From contig DATBHR010000109.1 in the NCBI GenBank assembly GCA_036557365.1, positions 25,329 through 89,328 on the forward strand: 64,000 nt of DNA, read 5' to 3'. This DNA is from DATKHR01 sp036557365 (GTDB lineage Bacteria; Acidobacteriota; Vicinamibacteria; Vicinamibacterales; CAVVIG01). Below, piece by piece: positions 34,558 through 42,217 of the stretch. The notes under the pieces are model-generated. The model was not told where the DNA came from and made no database searches. It was given only the letters and a program-made list of their open reading frames with translations. The translations under genes and the position numbers were made by a program. Each line of letters starts with the position of its first letter. Positions within the stretch are counted from its first letter, which is position 1.

Positions 34558-35610
34558 TCAGACCGGTACGAGATAGCTGCGGAATCGTTCGTGGCTGGCG
34601 CGCCACGTGTAGCGCAGCGCCGTCTCGCGCGCGGCCCGCTTCGAGCACTTCAACGCGCGCAGGCAAGCGCTTCTGAGGTCGTCGCCGAGCGCGCCGTTTC
34701 CACCGTCGAACACCAGGTCCATCGGCCCGGGCGCGGGAACGGACGCAACCGGCAGCCCGGATGCCATCGCCTCGAGAATCACGTTGCCGAACGTTTCGGT
34801 TCGGGACGGGAACACGAACGCGTCGGCGCTGGCGAAGTGGGCCGCGAGGTCCTCGCCGTACCGCCATCCGCGCCAGACGACGTCGGGGAACAGGCGCTGC
34901 AGCCCTTCGCGCGCCGGCCCGTCGCCGACGACGACCTTCGTTCCCGGCAGGTCGAGGCCGAGAAACGACTCGAGGCTCTTCTCGACGGACACACGTCCCA
35001 CGTACAGCCAGATCGGGCGCGGACAGGCGTAGACGCTCTCGCGTCGTTTTTCAGGCTGGAACAAATCGTCGTCAACACCGCGCGGCCAGTGGACGAGGCG
35101 AGCGCCGATGCGGCGACGCTGAAGTTCCTCGATGAGGGACAGCGTGCCGACCATCGTGTTCACGGCACGATGATGAAACCAGCGCTCTGCCCCGTACCCG
35201 AGCGTCAGTGGAACCGGCAGGCGCGCGCGGATGTACTCGGGAAAGCGCGTGTGGAAGCTGGTCGTGAACCGGCGCCGCGTACGCGCGAGAAAAATGCGCG
35301 TGCAGAGGCCGAGCGGTCCTTCGGTGGCGATGTGGATGGCGTCGGGCCTGAAGTCGCAGATGCGTCGGATGGCCTTCCACGGATCGCAGACGAGTCGGAT
35401 TTCGTCGTAGAGCGGCATCGGAACCGTCCGATGGCCGTCGCTCGTCACCACGAGCACCTCGGCGCCGTCGGATTCGAGGTACTTCACCAGCCGCGACAGC
35501 GTGTTCACGACGCCGTTGGTCTGCGGGTGCCACGCGTCGGTCACGAGCGCGAGGCGCTTCAGCGTGCGCGCGGGCCCGGGCGCGTCGACGTCGACGCCTG
35601 CGGTGGCCAT
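34558..35610 (-). CDS. GT4-family glycosyltransferase
   Basis: A 350-residue GT-B enzyme. The N-terminal domain begins with VTDAWHPQTNGVVNTL, characteristic of GT4 mannosyl- and lipid-glycosyltransferases (the MgtA/SqdX type), with SFHTRFPEYIRARL near residue 118. The C-terminal domain holds WLYVGRVSVEKSLESFL and the EX7E motif in TETFGNVILEAMASGLP, which binds the sugar nucleotide. It probably glycosylates a lipid or polymer on the cytoplasmic face. The neighbouring lipid genes support a lipid acceptor, but this is inference. Confidence 0.9.
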   Translation of the reverse strand: MATAGVDVDAPGPARTLKRLALVTDAWHPQTNGVVNTLSRLVKYLESDGAEVLVVTSDGHRTVPMPLYDEIRLVCDPWKAIRRICDFRPDAIHIATEGPLGLCTRIFLARTRRRFTTSFHTRFPEYIRARLPVPLTLGYGAERWFHHRAVNTMVGTLSLIEELQRRRIGARLVHWPRGVDDDLFQPEKRRESVYACPRPIWLYVGRVSVEKSLESFLGLDLPGTKVVVGDGPAREGLQRLFPDVVWRGWRYGEDLAAHFASADAFVFPSRTETFGNVILEAMASGLPVASVPAPGPMDLVFDGGNGALGDDLRSACLRALKCSKRAARETALRYTWRASHERFRSYLVPV

Positions 35611-35710
35611 CGACCGCGAGTATGCGTGGCCGACATGACGACTTCGTGTACGCCGTTTTTCATCCGTTCGACGAAGCGCCGGCGCTCATCGGAGCACCGC
35701 GCCGCACGGC

Positions 35711-36880
35711 TCAGCGCAACGGCACGGCGCCCACGTGCACCGGCTCCAGCTTCGCAGGATCGACGATGCGGCCGTCCTGCAGGTTACCGATCCCCGTGTT
35801 GGCGATGAAGTAGAACGTGTCGCCGACAACAGCGCCGGTGGTCGGAAAGTCGACGAGCGGCGTCCGATACTCGAGGACGTCGCTCGACCTCACGCGCGCG
35901 GCATCCGGCGATAACTGCCAGTGCATGACTCGATGAGCGCCCGTCCCGTACTGCACGCCGACCAGCCCGCCGCGATACCAGTACAGCCCGTCGATGCCGG
36001 CCAGCGTGTTCTGCGGTCCATGTTCGATGTCGTGCGACTGCCCCGAGCTGACGTCGAAGGCGATCACGCCGAGCGAGTCGGCGACCAGCAGACGTCGCTC
36101 ACCGGGCTCGAACGTTATGCCGTTCGGCGCGAACAGCGGACGATGAAATGTCAGCGATTCGAACGATCCGGTCGCCGGGTCGACGTGAAACACGACGTTC
36201 GCTGCGGTATCGGTGACATACACCAGATGACGCTGCGACACGACCAGGTCGTTGAGAATGTGGCGACCGGGATCGTTTGTATGGAATCGTCCGAGAAGGC
36301 GTCCGCTGCGATCGATGTGCACGAACTCCGCGCTGTCCGTGGCAGCCCAGACCGTCTGATCCGTCGGATCGACGCGGAGGCCGCCGACCGGCGGCAGTCC
36401 GTCGCGTTCGGCCGGTACGAACGTGACGAAGCGGCCTTGCGAATCGGTCCTGACGATGTTGTGGTGAAGCTCGCTGCCGAGATAGAACACGCGCGCCTTC
36501 GAATCGTAGGCGATGCCTTCCGGAATCAGATCGTTCTGCGCGACGGTGAACGCCACGTGCGCGCGATGCACCGGCGGATGGCTCGCGCGAAACGCCGCGA
36601 CCGCCGCCGCGTCGGTCGGCTCGAATCCTTCATCCTGCGCGAGGCACTCGCTCGCCAGATCGCGGGCCCGAGCGGTGTCACCCAGCCCCGTGTAGGCGTT
36701 CGCGAGCAGGTACAGCGCCGCTGCGCGATCGGACGCGTGCGGAAGTACGTCCTCGAGGCGGCGAATCGCCGCACGAACGCGATCGCGGTCGGCGTCGCTC
36801 TGGCTGGCACCGACGCTGACGGCGGCCGCGATCGCGCAGATGCAGACGGCGCACCGCGCGGAACCCATTCCACGTCTCAC
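35711..36880 (-). CDS. secreted SMP-30/NHL-like beta-propeller protein
   Basis: A 389-residue protein with a signal peptide (about 1-26), a short TPR-like helix pair (AALYLLANAYTGLGDTARAR, about 55-75) and a beta-propeller of SMP-30/gluconolactonase type: PEGIAYDSKARVFYLGS, GGLRVDPTDQTVWAA, LFAPNGITFEPGERRLLVA. Propellers of this type bind calcium or hydrolyse lactones, but the active-site residues are not clear here. The start is GTG 36880, overlapping the stop of the ECF sigma gene as GTGA, or ATG 36868. Translational coupling suggests the two work together. Confidence 0.75.
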   Translation of the reverse strand: MRRGMGSARCAVCICAIAAAVSVGASQSDADRDRVRAAIRRLEDVLPHASDRAAALYLLANAYTGLGDTARARDLASECLAQDEGFEPTDAAAVAAFRASHPPVHRAHVAFTVAQNDLIPEGIAYDSKARVFYLGSELHHNIVRTDSQGRFVTFVPAERDGLPPVGGLRVDPTDQTVWAATDSAEFVHIDRSGRLLGRFHTNDPGRHILNDLVVSQRHLVYVTDTAANVVFHVDPATGSFESLTFHRPLFAPNGITFEPGERRLLVADSLGVIAFDVSSGQSHDIEHGPQNTLAGIDGLYWYRGGLVGVQYGTGAHRVMHWQLSPDAARVRSSDVLEYRTPLVDFPTTGAVVGDTFYFIANTGIGNLQDGRIVDPAKLEPVHVGAVPLR

Positions 36881-37473
36881 GACGACGACTCGGTTCGTTT
36901 GAGCTCGCGCAGCAGCCAGAGCTTCGCGACCTTCCAGTCGCGCAGGACGGTCTCGGGTGAGATGCCGAGCGCGTGCGCCGTTTCCTCGACGGTCAGACCG
37001 CCGAAATAGCGCAGTTCGACGACGTGCGCCTTGCGCTGATCGACCTGCGCGAATGCGGTCAGCGCTTCGTCCACGGCGACCACGTCAGCCGACCTTTCGG
37101 CAGACACCTGCAGCGCTTCGCCGAGCGTGACCTTCTGCGCGCCGCCGCCGCGCTTGCCGTAGGCGCGCGCGCGGGCGTAGTCAACGAGGATGCGGCGCAT
37201 CAGGCGCGCGGACATCGCGAAGAAGTGCGCACGATCCTGCCAGCGCATCTGCCGGAGGTCCACGAGCCGGACGTAGGCTTCGTTGATGAGCGCGGTCGGC
37301 TGCAGCGTGTGGTCGCGGCGCTCGCCGGCCATGTACCGCCGCGCCAGACGCTTCAGCTCCCGCGCGACGAGCGGCATCAATTCCTCGAGCGCCTGCGGCT
37401 CGCCCGCACTCCACGCGCGCAGGAGCGCGGTCACATGGTGCGACGCCCGAGAAGGTCGAGTCTTGTCGTCCAC
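36877..37473 (-). CDS. ECF-family RNA polymerase sigma factor
   Basis: A 198-residue factor with region 2 (about residues 18-105, RRYMAGERRDHTLQPTALIN and MRRILVDYARARAYGKRGGG) and region 4 (about 140-190, LTVEETAHALGISPETVLRD helix-turn-helix). It has the same architecture as the factors at 25 and 13761. The coupled downstream gene encodes a secreted propeller with a TPR segment, not a kinase; a kinase lies about 850 bases away on the other strand. No anti-sigma factor is seen. Confidence 0.92.
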   Translation of the reverse strand: MDDKTRPSRASHHVTALLRAWSAGEPQALEELMPLVARELKRLARRYMAGERRDHTLQPTALINEAYVRLVDLRQMRWQDRAHFFAMSARLMRRILVDYARARAYGKRGGGAQKVTLGEALQVSAERSADVVAVDEALTAFAQVDQRKAHVVELRYFGGLTVEETAHALGISPETVLRDWKVAKLWLLRELKRTESSS

Positions 37474-37592
37474 GAGGTCCGCTCGACGGTGTTTTCCATG
37501 TTACGTCGGGGCGGCGGATCGTCGATGACGGTTCCGCACCGGATTTCCCGCCTCCTCCAACGACGGTCCACGGGCCGCGAAGGAGAGGCGAC

Positions 37593-38225
37593 ATGGCGAC
37601 ACCGGCACAGACCTTCGGCACGAGCCTGATCATCGGCGTCCTGACCGCTGCGGCGCCCACTGCCGCCCCCGAGCGGATGCGCCTGAACGTCGTCGTTCAG
37701 AACAGCGTCGGTCTGCCGGAAGCGGACATCCGCCAGGCGGAGGTGATCGCGGCCAGGGTGTATCGCGAGATCGGTATCGACATCGCGTGGTTCAACCCGG
37801 GCGATCCCGCGCCGACCGCGGACGAAGCGGAAAGGATCGCCTTCTGCCGGTCGGTCATCCGGCTTGACCTCGTCGATGCCGATGTGGAAAAAACCGCGCG
37901 TCCCAAGGCGGCGCTCGGCGTGGCGTTTCCGCAGGCGCGCTTCGCGTGGGTGATGGTTGGACGGATCCGCGAGGATCAGGCGTCGGCGAGCGGCCTCGTC
38001 CCGCTGCCGAACCGCATCGGGCTGGTCATCGCCCATGAACTCGGCCACCTGCTCGGATACCGGAAACATGCGGTGATCGGGCTGATGGCGCCGCACATCA
38101 ACTGGTATGCCGTCCTGCAGGACTGCCTGTGGTTCACGAAGACCGAGGCGGCGCTGATTCGCGAGGGCCTCGTCGATGCGATGGCTCGCCGCGACGCCCT
38201 CAGCATGCTGGCGGTTCACCCGTGA
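37593..38225 (+). CDS. metzincin-like zinc metalloprotease candidate
   Basis: A 210-residue protein, probably exported (hydrophobic residues 9-25). It carries HELGHLLGYRKH at residues 148-159, an HExxH zinc site with a later His, and six residues on a GLM Met-turn (Met165). The third His is spaced one residue further than the metzincin HExxHxxGxxH consensus. Similar small acidobacterial proteins with HExGH and a following GIM are known as hypothetical proteins. It is likely a secreted metalloprotease, but too small to be sure it is active. AAGGAGAG precedes the ATG. Confidence 0.7.
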   Translation: MATPAQTFGTSLIIGVLTAAAPTAAPERMRLNVVVQNSVGLPEADIRQAEVIAARVYREIGIDIAWFNPGDPAPTADEAERIAFCRSVIRLDLVDADVEKTARPKAALGVAFPQARFAWVMVGRIREDQASASGLVPLPNRIGLVIAHELGHLLGYRKHAVIGLMAPHINWYAVLQDCLWFTKTEAALIREGLVDAMARRDALSMLAVHP

Positions 38226-38266
38226 TTCACGCGGGCTGGTATCGATGGTAACCGCGCGTGTAATGG

Positions 38267-38295
38267 TTGACGGGCCTGGAGCACCTATATATAAG
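38267..38295 (+). promoter_or_regulatory. sigma-70-like promoter of the kinase gene
   Basis: TTGACG at 38267-38272 and TATAAG at 38290-38295 are separated by 17 bases, and an overlapping TATATA allows a 15-base spacing. A start of transcription would fall near 38301, about 20 bases before GTG 38321. This argues that the kinase starts at 38321, since the longer reading frame would begin within the -35 element. Confidence 0.5.
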
Positions 38296-38320
38296 GACAC
38301 TCGTAAGCAACGACAGTACC

Positions 38321-41185
38321 GTGACACACCAGTCCAGCCGCTGGGATCACGTCGAGCGCCTGCTGCACGCAGTGCTCGAGCATCCGCCGGAAGAACGCGC
38401 TGCGTTCCTCCGCGATGCCTGCGGTGACGATCACGAGCTGGCGCGTGAAGTCACGTCCCTGCTCGACGCGCGGGACAGCGCAGGGACCTTTCTCGAGACG
38501 CCCGCGATCGCCGCGGTCGGCAGCCTCCAGAGTCTCCTTCGCGGCGGCGACCGCCTCGGCATCTACGAAGTCATCGAGTGCCTCGGCGTCGGCGGGATGG
38601 GCGAGGTTTACAAGGCCCTCGACACGAAGCTCGGTCGTCCGGTCGCGGTCAAGTTGATTTCGGGCGGCTTCACCGATCCCGGTCTCCGCCGCCGATTCGA
38701 ACGCGAGGCCCGCACCGCGTCGTCACTCAATCATCCGCACATCGTCACCGTCCACGACGCCGGCGAGATTCACGGCCGCAAGTACCTCGTCACCGAGTTC
38801 GTGGACGGCGGGACGCTGCGCGACTGGATGCGGAGCGGCGCGCGCACCCGGTCCGAGATCGTCGAGCTGATGGCCGGCGCCGCCGACGGCCTCGCCGCCG
38901 CGCACGAGGCCGGCATCCTGCATCGCGACATCAAGCCGGACAACATCCTCATCACCCGCAGCGGCTATGCGAAGCTGACCGACTTCGGGCTGGCCAAAGT
39001 GATCGGCGACGGCGCTGCCGGATCGTCCAGCGACACGATCACCGTCGGCGCGACGCTGCCGGGCGCGGTCATCGGCACCATCGCGTACATGTCGCCGGAA
39101 CAGGCGGCGGGCCGGCCTCTCGACGCGCGCAGCGACGTCTTCTCGTTCGGCGTCGTGTTGTACGAGCTCGCCGCGGGACGTCGGCCGTTCGGCGGCGCGA
39201 CGGATCTCGATACGCTGCACGCGATCGTGCACGATCCCGTTCCGAAGCTCGCCGGCGACGTGCCGCCGAACCTGCAGCGCGTGATCGAAAAGGCGCTGGA
39301 GAAAGAACCCGATCGGCGCTATCAAGCGATGCGCGATCTCGTCGGCGATTTGCGGCGGCTGTCCCGACACGGCGACGAGGCAGTCGTGTCGGCGCACGCC
39401 CGCGCATTTCCGTGGCAGAGGGTCCTGGCGGCGGCGGTCGCGATCGTCCTGCTCCTCCTCGGGGCCCGTTATCTGCCGCGACACTCGGAGTCCGCCACGC
39501 TGCCGCCGAGAGCCGAGTACACGCAGCTGACGAACTTCACCGACTCCGCCGTCTCGCCCGCGCTGTCGCCGGATGGCCATCTGCTGACCTTCATCCGCAG
39601 CGACAGCACGTTCATCGGACGAGGAGAGGTTTACGTGCGTGTCCTGCCCGATGGCGAGCCGACACAATTGACGCACGACAACCTTCCGAAGATCAGCCCG
39701 GCGTTCTCGCCGGATGGATCACGCATCGCGTACGGCGCCGCCGCCGAAAGCGCGGAGTGGAACGTCTGGACGGTTCCCGTTCTTGGGGGGCGGGTGCACC
39801 AACTCATCACGAACGCCAGCGCGCTGACCTGGATTCCGCGGACAAGTCCGCCTCGCGTGCTCTTCTCGGAGCACACAGGCGAAGGCATCCATATGGCGGT
39901 CTCGACCTCCACCGAGAGCCGCTCCGCCCATCGTGCGGTGTACGTGCCGCCTGGCGTCGGCAACATGGCACACCGCTCGGCGCTCTCGCCCGACGGCCGG
40001 TGGGTCCTCGCCGTCGAGATGGGAGGCGGCTGGCTGCCGTGCCGCGTGGTGCCGTACGAAGGGGGCGGCCAGGCGAGACCAGTTGGTCCGTCGGCCGCGC
40101 CGTGCACGGACGCCGCCTGGTCACCCGACGGACAGTGGATGTATCTCGCTGCGAACGCCGGCACCGGTTATCACATCTGGCGCCAGAAGTTTCCCGACGG
40201 CGTGCCCGAGCAGGTCACGAGCGGGACGACCGAGGAGCAAGGCATCTCGTTCGCGCCCGACGGCCGATCGTTCGTCACGTCGATCGGCGTCGAACAGAAC
40301 ACCATCTGGGTCCACGACGCGCAGGGCGATCGGCAGATCACGTCCCAGGGCTACGCGTACCAGCCGAAGTTTTCGCCGGATCGGAAGAAGCTGTATTTCC
40401 TGCTGCGCTCGGGCGTCAGCACGAGCGTCTGGGTGAGCGGCGCGCTGTGGGTTGCGGATCTCGAGTCGGGCGATCGCACGCGCCTGCTGCCGGATTTCGT
40501 GATGCAGGACTACTCCATTTCACCGGACGGGACGCGCGTCGCGTTTTCGGCGGTGGAAGACGTGGGCGCCGGAGCCGTCTGGGTGGCGGCCGTGGACGGC
40601 CGAACGCCGCCGCGCCGGCTGGAGGGCGTCCAGTCGGGTCGTCCGATCTTCGGTTCGGACGGCTCCATCTACTTCGTGCAGGGCCGCGGCGGATTTCTCC
40701 AGGGCGGAGTCCTCGCGAGGGCCAACCCGGACGGCGGACGCCCGGAACAACTGCGGACCGACCGCATGCGCATTCTCTACGGCATCTCGCCCGACCGGCA
40801 GTGGGTCGCGGCGTGGACCAGCGGCACAGGCGTCACCGTGTATTCGCTGGTCGACGATCGCGCGATCGATCTCTGCGCGACGTGCGGCACGGTCGGCGCG
40901 GAGAACCGCGGCATCACGCCGCCTGTCGTCACCTGGTCGCCCGACGGCCGCTTCCTCGCGCTTCACTTCGCGTGGACGACGGGAGAAACGTTCGTGATCC
41001 CGTTCAAGTCGGAGGAGACGCTGCGGGCGCTGGCCGCGAGCGGGATGTCCCCGACCCGCGTGGCCGCGCTTCCCGGCGCGACGCGGCTTCCGCAGCCGAG
41101 GGCATTCGCGGTGAGCGACCCCACGTCATACGTCTTCATGCGGAACACGACGCAGCGCAACATCTACCGCGTCCCCGTCCCGTAG
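38321..41185 (+). CDS. membrane Ser/Thr protein kinase with TolB/WD40-like propeller
   Basis: A 954-residue kinase starting at GTG. The kinase domain covers about residues 80-350: GVGGMG (89-94), Lys111 in AVKLI, HRDIKPDN (201-208) and DFG (221-223), all intact. A membrane helix is at about 368-384. The rest (about 390-950) is a beta-propeller of the TolB/WD40-PD40 kind with repeats such as ALSPDGHLLTFIRS, AFSPDGSRIAYGAA and APDGRSFVTS. Propeller kinases of this layout are common in Acidobacteria; the ligand is unknown. The last codons lie in a 62-bp segment repeated at 43880. The start was chosen from the promoter position. Confidence 0.92.
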   Translation: MTHQSSRWDHVERLLHAVLEHPPEERAAFLRDACGDDHELAREVTSLLDARDSAGTFLETPAIAAVGSLQSLLRGGDRLGIYEVIECLGVGGMGEVYKALDTKLGRPVAVKLISGGFTDPGLRRRFEREARTASSLNHPHIVTVHDAGEIHGRKYLVTEFVDGGTLRDWMRSGARTRSEIVELMAGAADGLAAAHEAGILHRDIKPDNILITRSGYAKLTDFGLAKVIGDGAAGSSSDTITVGATLPGAVIGTIAYMSPEQAAGRPLDARSDVFSFGVVLYELAAGRRPFGGATDLDTLHAIVHDPVPKLAGDVPPNLQRVIEKALEKEPDRRYQAMRDLVGDLRRLSRHGDEAVVSAHARAFPWQRVLAAAVAIVLLLLGARYLPRHSESATLPPRAEYTQLTNFTDSAVSPALSPDGHLLTFIRSDSTFIGRGEVYVRVLPDGEPTQLTHDNLPKISPAFSPDGSRIAYGAAAESAEWNVWTVPVLGGRVHQLITNASALTWIPRTSPPRVLFSEHTGEGIHMAVSTSTESRSAHRAVYVPPGVGNMAHRSALSPDGRWVLAVEMGGGWLPCRVVPYEGGGQARPVGPSAAPCTDAAWSPDGQWMYLAANAGTGYHIWRQKFPDGVPEQVTSGTTEEQGISFAPDGRSFVTSIGVEQNTIWVHDAQGDRQITSQGYAYQPKFSPDRKKLYFLLRSGVSTSVWVSGALWVADLESGDRTRLLPDFVMQDYSISPDGTRVAFSAVEDVGAGAVWVAAVDGRTPPRRLEGVQSGRPIFGSDGSIYFVQGRGGFLQGGVLARANPDGGRPEQLRTDRMRILYGISPDRQWVAAWTSGTGVTVYSLVDDRAIDLCATCGTVGAENRGITPPVVTWSPDGRFLALHFAWTTGETFVIPFKSEETLRALAASGMSPTRVAALPGATRLPQPRAFAVSDPTSYVFMRNTTQRNIYRVPVP

Positions 41186-41233
41186 TTTCCTCAGCGCAGG
41201 GCGCGCGTATTCGCCCGGCGCCGCTGGCCGCGT
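41172..41233. repeat. 62-bp direct repeat, copy A
   Basis: This segment starts in the last codons of the kinase gene and runs 48 bases beyond its stop. Copy B (43880-43941) matches it at all but 3 of 62 positions in the same orientation. The pair brackets the alpha/beta hydrolase and dacB genes. On the minus strand both copies encode the same peptide QRRRANTRALR before a stop, which is the real C-terminus of the 43899-44654 gene only at copy B. Confidence 0.75.
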
Positions 41234-41286
41234 CGCCGCTTCGATCCTTTTCGCTGCGGCCTTGTGTTAGCCTGACGGAAAGAGCC

Positions 41287-42141
41287 ATGGTGGACAAGAC
41301 CAGACGCGAAATCTTGAAAGCGGGAGCGGCGGCTTCGGCGATGGCGGCCATGCCGCGCGTTCTTGCGCAGCAGGTCGCGCCGAAAAGCTCGTTCTACGAA
41401 AAGGGCGCGGTGCGCATCCACTATCAGGAGGCCGGCTCCGGCTATCCGTTGCTGCTCATCCCGGGTGGCGGGCTCAATTCGACGATCGCCGCGCTGAGCA
41501 ATCCTTTCAACCCGTTCGACTCGTTCACCAGCGAGTATCGCTGCATCGCCGCCGATCTTCGCAACGCCAACAGCGGACAGTCGTCCGGGCCGCTCGAGAT
41601 CGACCGCCCGTGGGACGCCTATACCGACGACCATCTCGGCCTGATGGACCATCTCGGCGTCGACAAGTTCATGGTCATGGGCTTCTGCATCGGCGGGCCG
41701 TTCATCTGGAATCTCCTCAAGCGCGCGCCGAATCGTGTCGTCGCGGCGGTGCTCGCGCAGCCAAGCGGATTCCGTCCCGAGCTGCCGACGCTCTTCTACG
41801 ACGGCAACGTCACCGGCTGGGGGGCGGATCTCGTCAAGCGGCGTCCCGAGATTACGACGACGGCCGTTGAGCAATTCCTGACGCGGATGTACAAGACGAA
41901 CGCCGACTTCGTCTTCACCGTCACACGCGACTTCGTGCGCAACTGCCAGACGCCGGTTCTGATCCTGCCGGACGACATCCCGGCGCATCCGTACGCCGTG
42001 GCGATGGAAGCCGCGATGCTCGCGCCGAACGCGGAAGTGAGCATGTTCCCGTGGAAGGAACCGAAGGAACGGATTCCGTTGGCGGTGCGCCAGATTCACT
42101 CGTTCCTGCGCGCGCATCGGCCCGATCACACCCGGGCGTAA
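41287..42141 (+). CDS. Tat-exported alpha/beta hydrolase with Cys nucleophile
   Basis: A 284-residue enzyme with a Tat leader (TRREILKAGAAASAMAAMP, about residues 5-23). The hydrolase fold follows: LLLIPGGGLN near 56 (oxyanion hole) and a nucleophile elbow GFCIGG (132-137), where Cys134 takes the place of the usual Ser. Dienelactone hydrolases also use a Cys in GxCxGG, so the change need not inactivate it. The late acid and His are less clear; candidates are in LILPDDIPAHPY and RQIHSFLRAH. The substrate is unknown. It lies inside the segment bracketed by the direct repeats. Confidence 0.82.
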   Translation: MVDKTRREILKAGAAASAMAAMPRVLAQQVAPKSSFYEKGAVRIHYQEAGSGYPLLLIPGGGLNSTIAALSNPFNPFDSFTSEYRCIAADLRNANSGQSSGPLEIDRPWDAYTDDHLGLMDHLGVDKFMVMGFCIGGPFIWNLLKRAPNRVVAAVLAQPSGFRPELPTLFYDGNVTGWGADLVKRRPEITTTAVEQFLTRMYKTNADFVFTVTRDFVRNCQTPVLILPDDIPAHPYAVAMEAAMLAPNAEVSMFPWKEPKERIPLAVRQIHSFLRAHRPDHTRA

Positions 42142-42217
42142 CGGCGTGGCGCTCGCAGACGACGCAGGTTCAATGCCCTCCTCTCGCCGCTGCGGTCAGG
42201 ACAGAAGGATCTGGAAC

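Noticed and set aside
38578..41286. long plus-strand frame in the kinase region, second frame
   Set aside because: It is an Arg-rich out-of-frame shadow of the kinase; only its end (from 41287) is the hydrolase gene.
41191..42129. 312-residue minus-strand reading frame opposite the alpha/beta hydrolase
   Set aside because: Composition is Arg/His/Glu-rich shadow of a real plus-strand gene with a Tat leader and hydrolase motifs. Only its last residues match a real protein, because of the 62-bp duplicated segment.
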